DNA of 64,000 bases from JAJXWB01 sp046349085 (lineage in GTDB: Bacteria; Pseudomonadota; Alphaproteobacteria; Rhizobiales; Beijerinckiaceae). The DNA lies in assembly GCA_046349085.1 (NCBI GenBank), contig JAXMDA010000003.1:248001-312000 (forward strand), written 5' to 3'. Under the pieces are notes generated by a model, which worked only from the letters and a program-made list of their open reading frames with translations, was not told the origin of the DNA and made no database searches. The stretch's first letter is position 1. Each line of letters opens with the position of its first letter. The position numbers were made by a program, and so were the translations under genes. Below are positions 33,375 through 42,863 of the stretch, in pieces.

Positions 33375-34457
33375 ATGGTCCAGTCGCGGGCGTTGGGCGA
33401 GATACTCCAGGAGCGGGGCGTCTCCCGCCGCGCCTTCCTGAAATATGCGAGCTACCTGAGCGCGCTGATGGCGCTGCCGCCCGGCTCCGCCGAAGCGCTG
33501 GCCGAGGGCCTCGCGAACGCGCGCCGGCAATCTGTTATCTGGCTCTCGTTTCAGGAATGCACGGGCTGCACGGAATCGCTGACGCGCTCCTTCTCGCCCA
33601 CGCTGGAAAGCCTGATCTTCGATCTCATTTCGCTCGACTACCACCACACGCTGCAGGCCGCTTCGGGCGAGGCGGCGGAAAAGGCGCGCGAAGCCGCGAT
33701 GGCGGAGAACAAGGGCAAATATGTCGTCGTGGTCGACGGCGCCGTTTCCACGAAGGACGGCGGCGTCTACTCGACGATCAGCGGCGTCACGAATCTCGAC
33801 ATGCTCCGCGCGACGGTGAAGGACGCGCTCGCGGTGATTGCGGTGGGCACCTGCGCGGCCTTCGGCGGCATTCCCCGCGCGCGCCCCAATCCGACCGGGG
33901 CGGCGGCGATCGACGAACTCGTCACCGACAAGCCCGTCATCAACATACCCGGATGCCCGCCGATCCCGGAGGCGATGGCGGGAGTCGTCTCCTATCTCGT
34001 TTCCTTCGGCAAGCTGCCGGAGCTCGACCACCTGCGCCGGCCAAAGGCCTTCTTCGGCGAGACGATCCACGATCGCTGCTATCGCCGCCCCTTCTACGAA
34101 CGCGGGCTGTTCGCCGAAGGCTTCGACGATACCGGCGCGCGGCAGGGCTGGTGCCTCTACAAGGTCGGCTGCAAGGGCCCCGTCACCTACAACGCCTGCG
34201 CGACGCTGAAATGGAACGGCGGCGTGTCCTTCCCCATCCAGTCCGGACACGGCTGCCTCGGCTGTTCGGAGCCGGACTTCTGGGACCAGGGCGGGTTCTA
34301 TCGCCCGCTCTCGACCAATCTTCGCGAGATGGGACCTGCGCTCGCCGGCGCTGCTGTCGTCGGCGCGGCGCTTGGCGCCGGCGCGGCCTGGGCGTCGCGC
34401 CGGCATCAGGCCTCCTACGGGGCCGAACAGGCCGCCAGCGACGGAGACAAGAAATGA
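33375..34457 (+). CDS. hynS: [NiFe]-hydrogenase small subunit HynS (group 1e type)
   Basis: This Tat-exported Fe-S subunit passes electrons from the active site to the membrane partner. ATG 33375 follows AAGGGAG. Residues 17-23 (SRRAFLK) are the twin-arginine motif. Proximal cluster ligands include Cys62 and Cys65 (ECTGCTESL), GTCAAFGG and PGCPPIPE; distal HDRCYRR with WCLYKVGCKG; medial QSGHGCLGC. There is no extra pair of cysteines around the proximal cluster of the O2-tolerant type, consistent with group 1e. A C-terminal helix (ALAGAAVVGAALGAGAAW) anchors it. Overlaps isp1 by ATGA. A paralogue lacking this helix is at 27951. Confidence 0.95.
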   Translation: MVQSRALGEILQERGVSRRAFLKYASYLSALMALPPGSAEALAEGLANARRQSVIWLSFQECTGCTESLTRSFSPTLESLIFDLISLDYHHTLQAASGEAAEKAREAAMAENKGKYVVVVDGAVSTKDGGVYSTISGVTNLDMLRATVKDALAVIAVGTCAAFGGIPRARPNPTGAAAIDELVTDKPVINIPGCPPIPEAMAGVVSYLVSFGKLPELDHLRRPKAFFGETIHDRCYRRPFYERGLFAEGFDDTGARQGWCLYKVGCKGPVTYNACATLKWNGGVSFPIQSGHGCLGCSEPDFWDQGGFYRPLSTNLREMGPALAGAAVVGAALGAGAAWASRRHQASYGAEQAASDGDKK

Positions 34458-35113
34458 CGCTCCTCGAATTCGCGCGCGGGCCAGCGCTCCAGGTCGCGAT
34501 GATCGTCTTCGTCCTCGGCGCGACATGGCGCTTCTTCGGCGCGCTGCTGCTGCCGTGGCGCCTCGTTCCCGCGCAGCCGCGCGCGGGCGCGCCTTCGCCC
34601 GTGGCGGCCGCGCTCAAGGGCATTGTCGTGAAGATGTGGCCGCACAAGCCATTTCAGAAGGCGGGCATGTTCACCTTCATGAACGGCTACATCCTGCACA
34701 TCGGCCTTGCGATCGTCGTCTTCCTGTTCGCGCCGCATGTCCTGTTCATCAAGGGGATGACGGGACTTTCCTGGCCGGCCCTTCCGAGCAATCTCGTCTA
34801 TACGATCGGCGTCGTCACCATCGCCTCGCTGGTTGCAGGCCTCGTTCACCGGCTCCGCAGCCCCGTGCTTCGCCTGATCTCGCGCACCGACGATTACATC
34901 AGCTGGCTGCTGACGTTTCTGCCGGTGCTGACCGGCCTGCTCGCCGCCGCCCACCTCGGCGCGCGCTACGAGACGCTGCTGGCGCTGCACATTCTCAGCA
35001 TCTGCGCCTTCCTCGTCTGGTTCCCGTTCGGAAAGCTGATGCACGCTTTCATGTTCGTATTCTCGCGCGCCATGACCGGCGTGCGCATGGGACAAAGGGG
35101 AGCCGAGCTATGA
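34454..35113 (+). CDS. isp1: Isp1, NarI-like membrane cytochrome b of Isp-type hydrogenase
   Basis: The 219-residue protein has about five membrane helices with several histidines placed for heme b binding (GYILHIGLAIVVFLF, AAAHLGARYETLLALHILSI, GKLMHAFMFVF). It resembles nitrate reductase gamma and DsrM/HdrE-type quinone-reactive cytochromes. In Isp-type (group 1e) hydrogenases the order is hynS-isp1-isp2-hynL, exactly as here. It should link HynS to the quinone pool or to Isp2. Both ends overlap neighbours by ATGA. Confidence 0.92.
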   Translation: MTLLEFARGPALQVAMIVFVLGATWRFFGALLLPWRLVPAQPRAGAPSPVAAALKGIVVKMWPHKPFQKAGMFTFMNGYILHIGLAIVVFLFAPHVLFIKGMTGLSWPALPSNLVYTIGVVTIASLVAGLVHRLRSPVLRLISRTDDYISWLLTFLPVLTGLLAAAHLGARYETLLALHILSICAFLVWFPFGKLMHAFMFVFSRAMTGVRMGQRGAEL

Positions 35114-36417
35114 CAGCCAAGACCACGGCCGCCGGCGTTCCCTACGACGTTCAAGGCGATATGAGCGACCAGGCGCGCCGCGACGCGGCGATGAAAGGCT
35201 TCGTGCGCGAGTTCGGCGCCGTCGCCGCCGCGCATCTCGAGGCCTGCGTGAGATGCGGCATGTGCGCGGAAGCCTGCCACTTCTATGTGGCGACGGGGGA
35301 ACCCGCCTATACGCCGATCAACAAGCTGCAGCCGTTCGAACAGGCCTATCATCGCCATGCCGGGCCGTTCGCGCCGGTCTACCGGCTGTTCGGACTCGTG
35401 CCGAGCGTCTCGCTGGAGAAGCTCGAGGAATGGGAGCGGCTGATCTTCGACGCCTGCACGCTGTGCGGCCGCTGCACGCTCGCCTGCCCCATGGGCATCG
35501 ACATCGCCGAACTCATCAAGAAGGCGCGCCACGGCATGTTCAAGGCCGGGCTCATCCCGGATCGTCTGCAATTGATGGACCGCACCGCCCGCGCTTGGGG
35601 AAGCCCGGCGACGCCTGCCGACGATTTCGCCGACATCATCCGCGAGGTCGGCGAGGAATATGGCGTCGACATGAAGATCGACCGCGACAAGGCCGACTAT
35701 CTCGTCACCGTCGCGCCGGCGGAACTGACCGACCACACCAAGGCGCTGGCCGACGCCGCCAAGATTTTCAACAAGGCCGGCCTCGACTGGACCTATCATT
35801 CGGAAGGCTTCGAGGCGTCGAACATCGGTTATCTCAACGGCGACACCGATCTTCAGGAGACGATGACCCGCAAGATCATCGACTGCGCCGCGAAGATTGG
35901 CGCGCATACGCTGGTTCTGCCGGAGTGCGGCCATGCCTATGGCGCGGCGCGATGGGAAGCGGCGCGCTGGTATGACGACAAACTGCCGGTGCGCGTCATC
36001 CACATGACGGAATTCCTGCAGGAGGTCGTGGCGAGCGGCAAGATCAAGGTCAAGCCGATCGGCCAGACGGCGAGCTTCCACGATCCCTGCCAGCTCGTGC
36101 GGCGCGGCGGCGTGATGAATGCGCCACGCGAGGTCATGGCGGCGCTCGGCCTCGAGATGCGCGAACTGGAGAATAATCGCGCGCTGACCTGGTGCTGCGG
36201 CGGGGGCGGCGGCGTCGTGTCCAACACGCGCGCCGACCCGATCCGCTACAAGGCCTTCGAGCTGAAAAAGCGCGAGGTGGAAGCCGCCGGCGCAGACCGG
36301 TTCGTCACCGCCTGCGGGCAATGCCGCATCACGCTGGACCTTGGCGCGAAGCACACCAAGTGGGACCGCAAGATCGAGAACCTCCTCGAGCTCGTGGCCG
36401 ACAACCTCGCCGATTGA
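35110..36417 (+). CDS. isp2: Isp2, HdrD-like Fe-S protein of Isp-type hydrogenase
   Basis: The 435-residue cytoplasmic protein has two [4Fe-4S] motifs near the N-terminus (CVRCGMCAEAC at residues 46-56 and CTLCGRCTLACPMGID) and C-terminal CCG-type cysteine motifs (FHDPCQLVRRGG, LTWCCGGGGG) as in heterodisulfide reductase HdrD and DsrK, where they bind a special Fe-S centre. In Isp hydrogenases Isp1-Isp2 form a membrane electron-transfer module facing the cytoplasm. The physiological partner is unsettled in the family. Confidence 0.93.
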   Translation: MTAKTTAAGVPYDVQGDMSDQARRDAAMKGFVREFGAVAAAHLEACVRCGMCAEACHFYVATGEPAYTPINKLQPFEQAYHRHAGPFAPVYRLFGLVPSVSLEKLEEWERLIFDACTLCGRCTLACPMGIDIAELIKKARHGMFKAGLIPDRLQLMDRTARAWGSPATPADDFADIIREVGEEYGVDMKIDRDKADYLVTVAPAELTDHTKALADAAKIFNKAGLDWTYHSEGFEASNIGYLNGDTDLQETMTRKIIDCAAKIGAHTLVLPECGHAYGAARWEAARWYDDKLPVRVIHMTEFLQEVVASGKIKVKPIGQTASFHDPCQLVRRGGVMNAPREVMAALGLEMRELENNRALTWCCGGGGGVVSNTRADPIRYKAFELKKREVEAAGADRFVTACGQCRITLDLGAKHTKWDRKIENLLELVADNLAD

Positions 36418-36434
36418 ACGCAGGAACCTGAGCC

Positions 36435-38183
36435 ATGACACAACGCGTCGTCGTCGATCCCATCACCCGGATCGAAGGGCATCTGCGGATCGAGGCCGAG
36501 ACCGACGCCAGCGGCGCGATCAAGGCCGCCTATTCGTCCGGCACGATGGTGCGCGGCATCGAGATCATTCTGCGCGGCCGCGATCCCCGCGAGGCCTGGG
36601 GCTTTGCCCAGCGCATCTGCGGCGTCTGCACGCTCGTGCACGGCGTCGCCTCGGTCCGCGCGGTCGAGAACGCGCTCGGCTACGACATTCCGGCCAACGC
36701 CAATCTGATCCGCAATCTGATGATCGCTGCGCAATACGTGCACGATCACGTGATGCATTTCTATCATCTGCATGCGCTCGACTGGGTGGACATCGTTTCC
36801 GCGCTGAAGGCGGATCCTGCCGCGACCTCGTCGCTTGCGCAGTCGATTTCGGGATACGCGAAGTCGAGCCCCGGGTACTTCGCCGACGTGCAGAAGCGGC
36901 TGAAGGGCTTCGTCGACGGCGGCCAGCTCGGTATCTTCGCGGGCGGCTTCTGGGGTCATCCCGCCTACAAGCTGCCGCCGGAAGCCAACCTGATGGCGGT
37001 CGCGCATTATCTGGAGGCGCTCGCCTGGCAGCGCGATGTCGCCCGGCTGCATGCGATCTTCGGCGGCAAGAATCCGCATCCCAACTTCCTCGTCGGCGGC
37101 GCGCCGACGCCGCTGTCGACCGACCCTAACGCCACCGGCGGCGGCGCTGCGGCAACCAGTCTCAACATCGTCGCGCTCTCGGAAGTTCGCGACATCATCG
37201 GGCGCATGACGGCTTTCGTCGATCAGGTCTACATTCCCGATACGCTGGCGATCGCGTCGTTCTACAAGGACTGGTTCGCGCGCGGCGAAGGTCTCGGCAA
37301 TTTCATGACCTTCGGCGATTTCCCGTCGGACGGCAGCGCCAATCCGGCCAAGCGCCTCCTGCCTGCGGGCGTGATCCTCAACCGCGACCTCTCGCATGTC
37401 GAGCCGGTCGACCTCAACGATTCCGCGCAGGTTCAGGAATTCATCTCGCACTCCTGGTATGATTATTCGGGCGGCAAGGCCAAGGGCCTGCATCCCTACG
37501 AGGGCGAGACAACCTTCGCCTATGACGGACCGAAGCCGCCGTACGATCAGCTCAACGTCGACAAGGGGTATAGCTGGCTGAAGTCCCCGCGCTGGCGCGG
37601 CAAACCCGTGGAGGTTGGTCCGCTGGCGCGCGTGCTCATGCTCTACGCCTCCGGCCACCGCGAGACGAAGGACCTCGCCGACTACGCGCTCAAGAAGCTC
37701 GATCTGCCGATCGCCGCCATGTTCTCGACGCTCGGGCGCACCGCGGCGCGGACACTCGAGACCAAGATCATCGGCGACCAGATGAAGGGCTGGCTCGACG
37801 CGCTCGTGGCCAACATCAAGGCTGGCGATGTCGCGGTCCACAACACGCAGAAATGGGAGCCCTCGACCTGGCCGAAGGAAGCGAAGGGCGTCGGCTTCAT
37901 GGAAGCGCCGCGTGGCGGCCTCGCGCACTGGATCGTCATCCGCGACGGCAAGATCGCGAACTACCAGGCGGTCGTCCCCTCGACATGGAACGCGGGCCCG
38001 CGCGACCCGCAGGGCCAGCCCGGCGCCTACGAGGCCGCGCTGGCGGACAGGCACGTGCTCGCCGATCCCAAACAGCCGATCGAGATCCAGCGGACGATCC
38101 ACTCCTTCGACCCCTGCATCGCCTGCGCGGTGCATGTCGCCGATCCCGAGGGGAATGAATTGTCCTCGATCAGAATCGTCTGA
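36435..38183 (+). CDS. hynL: [NiFe]-hydrogenase large subunit HynL (group 1e type)
   Basis: This 582-residue catalytic subunit binds the Ni-Fe(CN)2CO centre and oxidises or makes H2 on the periplasmic side, exported with HynS. The L1 motif RICGVC gives Cys62 and Cys65; the L2 motif DPCIACAVH gives Cys561 and Cys564, with protease cleavage expected after His567, removing 15 residues. All four nickel ligands are intact. AGGAA precedes the ATG. It ends the operon and meets hypE tail to tail with 2 bp between. Confidence 0.96.
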   Translation: MTQRVVVDPITRIEGHLRIEAETDASGAIKAAYSSGTMVRGIEIILRGRDPREAWGFAQRICGVCTLVHGVASVRAVENALGYDIPANANLIRNLMIAAQYVHDHVMHFYHLHALDWVDIVSALKADPAATSSLAQSISGYAKSSPGYFADVQKRLKGFVDGGQLGIFAGGFWGHPAYKLPPEANLMAVAHYLEALAWQRDVARLHAIFGGKNPHPNFLVGGAPTPLSTDPNATGGGAAATSLNIVALSEVRDIIGRMTAFVDQVYIPDTLAIASFYKDWFARGEGLGNFMTFGDFPSDGSANPAKRLLPAGVILNRDLSHVEPVDLNDSAQVQEFISHSWYDYSGGKAKGLHPYEGETTFAYDGPKPPYDQLNVDKGYSWLKSPRWRGKPVEVGPLARVLMLYASGHRETKDLADYALKKLDLPIAAMFSTLGRTAARTLETKIIGDQMKGWLDALVANIKAGDVAVHNTQKWEPSTWPKEAKGVGFMEAPRGGLAHWIVIRDGKIANYQAVVPSTWNAGPRDPQGQPGAYEAALADRHVLADPKQPIEIQRTIHSFDPCIACAVHVADPEGNELSSIRIV

Positions 38184-38185
38184 GG

Positions 38186-39238
38186 TCAGCAGATCCGCGG
38201 TAGTTGCTCGCCGGACAGCCAGTCGACGATGCGGCCGCCGCCGAAGCGCGTGGTCATCTGCACGAAACGATTCGTGTCGGCGACGATCTCGCCGATGATT
38301 GCAGATTCCGCGCCCAACGGATGGGCGCGCATGGCCGCGAGCAGCGCCTTTGCCGCTTCCGGCGCGACGACGGCGACCAGCTTGCCTTCATTGGCGACGT
38401 GAAGGGGATCGAGGCCGAGCAATTCGCAGGCTGCCGCGACGCCGGGCTTTACCGGTATCGCTTCCTCGCTCAGCCGCACGCCGACGCCCGACTGATGCGC
38501 GATCTCGTTCAGCGTCGCCGCAAGTCCGCCGCGCGTCGGGTCGCGCATGAGGCGCAACGATGGTCCGGCCTTTGCGACCATTGCGGCGGTGAGATCGTGC
38601 AGCGCCGCCGAATCCGACAGCAGGTCGATCTCGAACTGCAGGTTCTCGCGGCACGACATGACCGCGACGCCATGATCCCCGATCGAACCCGAAACGATCA
38701 CGGCGTCGCCCGGCTGCGCCCGATCGCCGGACAGGGCAAGCCCGTCAGGAACGACGCCGATGCCCGCGGTGGAGATGAATACGCCATCGGCCTTGCCGCG
38801 CTCCACCACTTTCGTGTCCCCTGTTACGATGGCCACCCCAGCCGCGCGCGCGGCCGCGCCCATCGAATCGGCAATGCGCCTGAGATCGGCAAGGGGAAAT
38901 CCCTCTTCCAGGATGAAACTGGCCGTCAGCTTCAGCGGGCGCGCGCCGGACATGGCTATGTCGTTGATCGTTCCATGCACGGCGAGCGACCCGATGTCCC
39001 CGCCGGGAAAGAACAGGGGAGAAATGACGTAGCCGTCCGTCGTCATCGCCAGTCTGCCGGCCGGCGCGTCGAATACGGCCTGGTCGTCGCCCCGGCGCAG
39101 CCATTCGTTGTCGAAAGCGGGAAGAAAGACGTCGGCGATGAGTTGCGCCATCGCGCGGCCGCCTGCGCCGTGGGACATGTCGACCCGGCCGTTCTTCAGA
39201 TCGGTCCTGCGGCCGATCGTTCGCCGCGCGCCGGTCAT
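38186..39238 (-). CDS. hypE: HypE, hydrogenase maturation dehydratase/thiocarbamate carrier
   Basis: HypE dehydrates the thiocarboxamide on its C-terminal Cys to thiocyanate, giving the cyanide ligands of the active site. The 350-residue product ends PRIC, with the required terminal Cys, and has the PurM-like ATP-binding fold (MSHGAGGRAMAQLI, VHGTINDIAMSGARPL, VTGDTKVVERGKADG, MRDPTRGGLAATLNEIA). It is the last gene of the leftward maturation operon and its start overlaps the hypD stop by ATGA. Confidence 0.96.
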   Translation of the reverse strand: MTGARRTIGRRTDLKNGRVDMSHGAGGRAMAQLIADVFLPAFDNEWLRRGDDQAVFDAPAGRLAMTTDGYVISPLFFPGGDIGSLAVHGTINDIAMSGARPLKLTASFILEEGFPLADLRRIADSMGAAARAAGVAIVTGDTKVVERGKADGVFISTAGIGVVPDGLALSGDRAQPGDAVIVSGSIGDHGVAVMSCRENLQFEIDLLSDSAALHDLTAAMVAKAGPSLRLMRDPTRGGLAATLNEIAHQSGVGVRLSEEAIPVKPGVAAACELLGLDPLHVANEGKLVAVVAPEAAKALLAAMRAHPLGAESAIIGEIVADTNRFVQMTTRFGGGRIVDWLSGEQLPRIC

Positions 39239-40380
39239 CGGACCGCCCCCGCTGCGTTGCTTTCGCGGAAACGGCCATAGGTCCAGTGCGCGGCACAGGC
39301 GCCTTCCGACGAGACCATGCACGAGCCCATCGGGGTTTCCGGCGTGCAGGCCGTCCCGAACAATCTGCATTCGACAGGCTTCTTGACGCCGCGCAGGATG
39401 GCCCCGCATTCGCACGCCGGATTGTCGCGCGCCTGCGAGCGCGCGACCGGGAAGAGCCTTTCGGCGTCGAAGGCCGCATAGGCCTCGCGCAGGCGCAGTG
39501 CGCTGCGAGCGATCTCGCCGAGCCCGCGCCATTCGAAGGTTTCGCGCAATTCGAACATGTCTTCCACGATCGCCTGCGCCCGCAGATTGCCCTCGCGCGA
39601 GACGGCGCGGATGTACTGGTTCTCGACCTCCACGCGCCCCTCGTTCATCTGCCGCACGAGCATCAGGATCGACTGCATGACGTCGAGCGGCTCGAACCCG
39701 GAGATCACGACAGGTTTTCGATAGGCCGCAGCGAGCGGCTCGTATGGGCGCGCGCCGATCACCGTCGACACGTGCGCCGGTCCGAGAAAGCCGTCGACCG
39801 CCACCTCGCCAGGCCCCTGCTCCGGCGGCGCGCTCAGGATCGCCTCGATCGCCGGCGGCGTCAGGACATGATTGCAGAAGACCGAGAAATTCCTCAGCCC
39901 CTTCTTCTGCGCCGACAGGATCGCCAGCGCCGTCGGCGGCGTCGTCGTCTCGAATCCGATCGCGAAGAACACGACGTTCCGGTCCGGCTCCGTCTCCGCG
40001 ATCCGGACGGCGTCCAGCGTCGAATAGACCATGCGCACGTCGGCGCCCTGCGCCTTCGCCTTGGTCAGGCTCATGCCGCCGGAGGCCGGAACCCGCATGA
40101 GATCGGCATAGGTGCAGAGCGTCACGCCCGGCAGCCGCGCCAGCGCGACGGCTTCGTCGATCCGTCCGGCAGGCAGCACGCAGACGGGGCATCCGGGGCC
40201 GTGGATCATGCGCACATTTCGCGGAAGAAGATCTTCGAGGCCGTAGCGCGAAATCGCGTGCGTGTGCCCGCCGCAGAACTCCATGAACCGATACGAGCGA
40301 TCGGCAATCGCCTCCGCGGCGATGGTCGCCGCTATCGCCCGGGCGACGCGCCCGTCGCGGTATTCGTCCACGTATTTCAT
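39235..40380 (-). CDS. hypD: HypD, Fe(CN)2CO assembly scaffold
   Basis: HypD, with HypC, is the platform on which the Fe(CN)2CO group is built. The 381-residue protein starts at ATG 40380, which overlaps the hypC stop by ATGA. Conserved motifs are FCGGHTHAI, GPGCPVCVLP, FFAIGFETTTP and the C-terminal [4Fe-4S] cysteines (ACECGAILRG, ECRLFGTACTPETPMGSC). All expected cysteines appear present. Confidence 0.96.
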   Translation of the reverse strand: MKYVDEYRDGRVARAIAATIAAEAIADRSYRFMEFCGGHTHAISRYGLEDLLPRNVRMIHGPGCPVCVLPAGRIDEAVALARLPGVTLCTYADLMRVPASGGMSLTKAKAQGADVRMVYSTLDAVRIAETEPDRNVVFFAIGFETTTPPTALAILSAQKKGLRNFSVFCNHVLTPPAIEAILSAPPEQGPGEVAVDGFLGPAHVSTVIGARPYEPLAAAYRKPVVISGFEPLDVMQSILMLVRQMNEGRVEVENQYIRAVSREGNLRAQAIVEDMFELRETFEWRGLGEIARSALRLREAYAAFDAERLFPVARSQARDNPACECGAILRGVKKPVECRLFGTACTPETPMGSCMVSSEGACAAHWTYGRFRESNAAGAVR

Positions 40381-40610
40381 GGCGAAGCCTCTTGCAGCGC
40401 GCCCGCTTCGCGCAGCAGCGCCAGCGTGCGCTCGGCTTCCTCCGGATCGATCCGGCTCAACGCGTAGCCGACATGCAGGACTACGAAATCGCCGACTGCG
40501 AGATCCTCCACCAGCGCAACCGAGACGACCTTGGAGACGCTCTCGATCGCGACACGGGCCATGTTGTCGTCGAGCAGTTCGACAATTCGGGCGGGAATGG
40601 CAAGGCACAT
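40377..40610 (-). CDS. hypC: HypC, hydrogenase assembly chaperone
   Basis: This 77-residue chaperone carries iron between HypD and the large-subunit precursor. It begins MCLAIPARIVEL, with the essential Cys2, and has the expected GDFVVLHVGYALSRID segment with the conserved His. It overlaps hypD by ATGA. A second member of the family, HupF, is encoded at 45202-45549. Confidence 0.95.
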   Translation of the reverse strand: MCLAIPARIVELLDDNMARVAIESVSKVVSVALVEDLAVGDFVVLHVGYALSRIDPEEAERTLALLREAGALQEASP

Positions 40611-40618
40611 GGGATCGC

Positions 40619-42862
40619 TTAACCTGTTGCGAGAAGCGCGCGCGCGGCCGCCGCCTGCCCGAGCGACAGCCCGCCGTCATTGGCCGGTACGGCCCTGGCG
40701 TGCAGCACGTCGAGACCCTTTTCGCGCAGCCGCGCGGAAAGATCTTCGGCAAGGATGCGGTTCATCATGCATCCGCCGCCGAGCGCGATGCGTGCGCCCG
40801 GGACGGCGGCATGGTCGGCGGCGATCCAGTCGGCGAGCCCCGCGGCGATCGTGCCGTGAAACAGTTCCGCGCCCGTGCGCGCTTCCGGCGTCTCGTCGAT
40901 GAGGAAGCCGAGCAGCGGCGAGAAATCCAGCGCGCCGCCCTCCAACCGCCAGCCGCCTTGCAGCAGCCGCGGACGCTCGACCAGCGCCTCGAGCCGCATC
41001 GCCGCATGGCCCTCGTGGTCCTGGCGCGCGTCGGGCAGCAGAAGGCCGGCGGCCGCGTCGAACAGCCTGCCGAGACTGCTCGTCGGCGGCCATTCCTTTC
41101 CGGCCTTGATCATGCGCGCGAGCGTCGTCCTTTCCGCAGGCCCGGCAAATCTTTCGGCGCGGGACATTCGTCCCGTCGCAGCGCAAGCGGCAAGCGCCAT
41201 GCGCCAGGGTTCGCGCGCCGCCCGGTCGCCGCCGATCAACATCAGCGGCGCAAGCGCGCCGCGCCGCTCCCAGGAGGCGCCGTCGACCCGCAGGAGTTCT
41301 CCTCCCCAGGCGGCGCCATCGGCGCCGTAACCGTGCCCGTCCAGCGCGGCGCCGAGAATCGAACCCTTCACGCCGTGTTCCGCCGCAATGGAGGAGACAT
41401 GGGCGACATGGTGCTGGACGCGCACCAGCGGCAGGCCTGTTTCCTCCGCGTATCGCGTAGACAGGTAATCCGGGTGCATGTCGCAGGCTACGGCTTCGGG
41501 AGCGACGTCGAGCAGGCGGGTCAGATGATCGATCGTTTCGCGATAGAAGCGGAACGTCTCCATGTCGGAGAGATCGCCGACATGCTGCGACACGAAAGCT
41601 TCTCGGCCGCGCGTCAGGGTCACTGTCGCCTTCAGTTGGCCGCCGCAGGCGAGCACGACCGGCCCGTCCGCGCCGAGATCGATCGGATCGGGGGTATAGC
41701 CGCGCGCACGGCGGATGAACGCCGGCGCCCCGTCGATCGTCTGGACCACGGAATCGTCGAGGCGCGTGACGATCTCGCGGTCGTGCGACACGATGAGATC
41801 GGCGATGCCGCCGAGCCTTTCGCGCGCCTCCGCATCGTCCCCGATCAACGGTTCGCCGCCGGGATTGGCGCTCGTGGCCACCAGCACAAGATCGTACAAG
41901 GCCGAGCGTGAAAACGCTCGCTGCGCGGCGTGGAAGATCAGATGGTGCAGCGGCGTGTAGGCCAGCATGATTCCAATCCGCGCCAAGCCCGGCGCAACCG
42001 CTTCCGGCAGGTTGCGGCGCGACTGCATCAGCACGATCGGATGGGCCGGCGACTGGGCGGCGCGCAGTTCGAGGTCCGTCGGGCGCGCGACGGCTTCCAC
42101 CGAAGCCGCATTTGCGACCATGACAGCGAACGGCTTTCCGTCCCGCTGCTTGCGCGCGCGCAACCTCGCCACGGTTTCGTCGTTCCGCGCGTCGCACATC
42201 AGGTGATAGCCGCCGATCCCTTTCACGGCGACGATCTTCCCTTCGCGCAGGGCGGCAACGATGTCGTCGATGGCGTGCGAAAGCTGCGGGCCGCAGTCCG
42301 GGCAGGCGATCGGCTCCGCATGGAAGCGGCGGTTGGCCGGATCGGCGTAATCCGCGGCGCAACGGGCGCACATCGGAAAGGCCGCCATGGAGGTCTGCGC
42401 GCGGTCATACGGCAGGGCGCGCGTGAGGCTGAAACGCGGTCCGCAATGCGTGCAATTGACCAGCGGGTAAAGATGGAAGCGGCTCGACGGATCGAACAGG
42501 TCGTCGAGGCATTCATCGCAGGTCGCGGTATCCGCGGGAATGCGCGTGCGGACGGGGCCGGACGTCGTCGCCCCGATCGTGAAGACCCGGTCGCCTTTCG
42601 GCGACAGGTCCTGACGCTCGATCGCCTCGATGCGGGCGAGCGGCGGAGCCTCCGCGCGCAGGAGCCCGGCGAAAGCCTCCGCCTGTGCGCCTTCGACCTC
42701 GATCAGAACGCCCTCCGGGCCGTTGCGCACGAACCCGCCGAGCGCGAGGCGCCGGGCGAGCCCGTAAGCGAAGGGCCGGAAGCCGACGCCCTGAACGGCG
42801 CCGCGCACGAGCAGCCGCAAACGCTTGCCGCCGTCCGTAGCCTGCGCCTTCATGGCTTGCAT
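40619..42862 (-). CDS. hypF: HypF, carbamoyltransferase of hydrogenase maturation
   Basis: HypF (747 residues) uses carbamoyl phosphate and ATP to load the HypE terminal Cys. In order: acylphosphatase domain (RGAVQGVGFRPFAYGLA), two zinc fingers (CDECLDDLFDP with CTHCGPRF; CARCAADYADP with CPDCGP), a YrdC-like adenylation domain (GIGGYHLMCDA) and a Kae1-like carbamoyltransferase domain (VACDMHPDY, VQHHVAHVSS, ALGGGCMMN). Two starts, 42862 and 42853, are possible; I kept the first, which lies 1 bp from the hypB stop. Confidence 0.95.
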   Translation of the reverse strand: MQAMKAQATDGGKRLRLLVRGAVQGVGFRPFAYGLARRLALGGFVRNGPEGVLIEVEGAQAEAFAGLLRAEAPPLARIEAIERQDLSPKGDRVFTIGATTSGPVRTRIPADTATCDECLDDLFDPSSRFHLYPLVNCTHCGPRFSLTRALPYDRAQTSMAAFPMCARCAADYADPANRRFHAEPIACPDCGPQLSHAIDDIVAALREGKIVAVKGIGGYHLMCDARNDETVARLRARKQRDGKPFAVMVANAASVEAVARPTDLELRAAQSPAHPIVLMQSRRNLPEAVAPGLARIGIMLAYTPLHHLIFHAAQRAFSRSALYDLVLVATSANPGGEPLIGDDAEARERLGGIADLIVSHDREIVTRLDDSVVQTIDGAPAFIRRARGYTPDPIDLGADGPVVLACGGQLKATVTLTRGREAFVSQHVGDLSDMETFRFYRETIDHLTRLLDVAPEAVACDMHPDYLSTRYAEETGLPLVRVQHHVAHVSSIAAEHGVKGSILGAALDGHGYGADGAAWGGELLRVDGASWERRGALAPLMLIGGDRAAREPWRMALAACAATGRMSRAERFAGPAERTTLARMIKAGKEWPPTSSLGRLFDAAAGLLLPDARQDHEGHAAMRLEALVERPRLLQGGWRLEGGALDFSPLLGFLIDETPEARTGAELFHGTIAAGLADWIAADHAAVPGARIALGGGCMMNRILAEDLSARLREKGLDVLHARAVPANDGGLSLGQAAAARALLATG

Positions 42863-42863
42863 C

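Noticed and set aside
32073..34526. An 817-codon open frame on the minus strand across the hydrogenase operon
   Set aside because: It lies antisense to the protease, HupH-like and hynS genes, which carry clear family motifs; the product is low-complexity and arginine-rich. High GC removes stop codons from the antisense frame.
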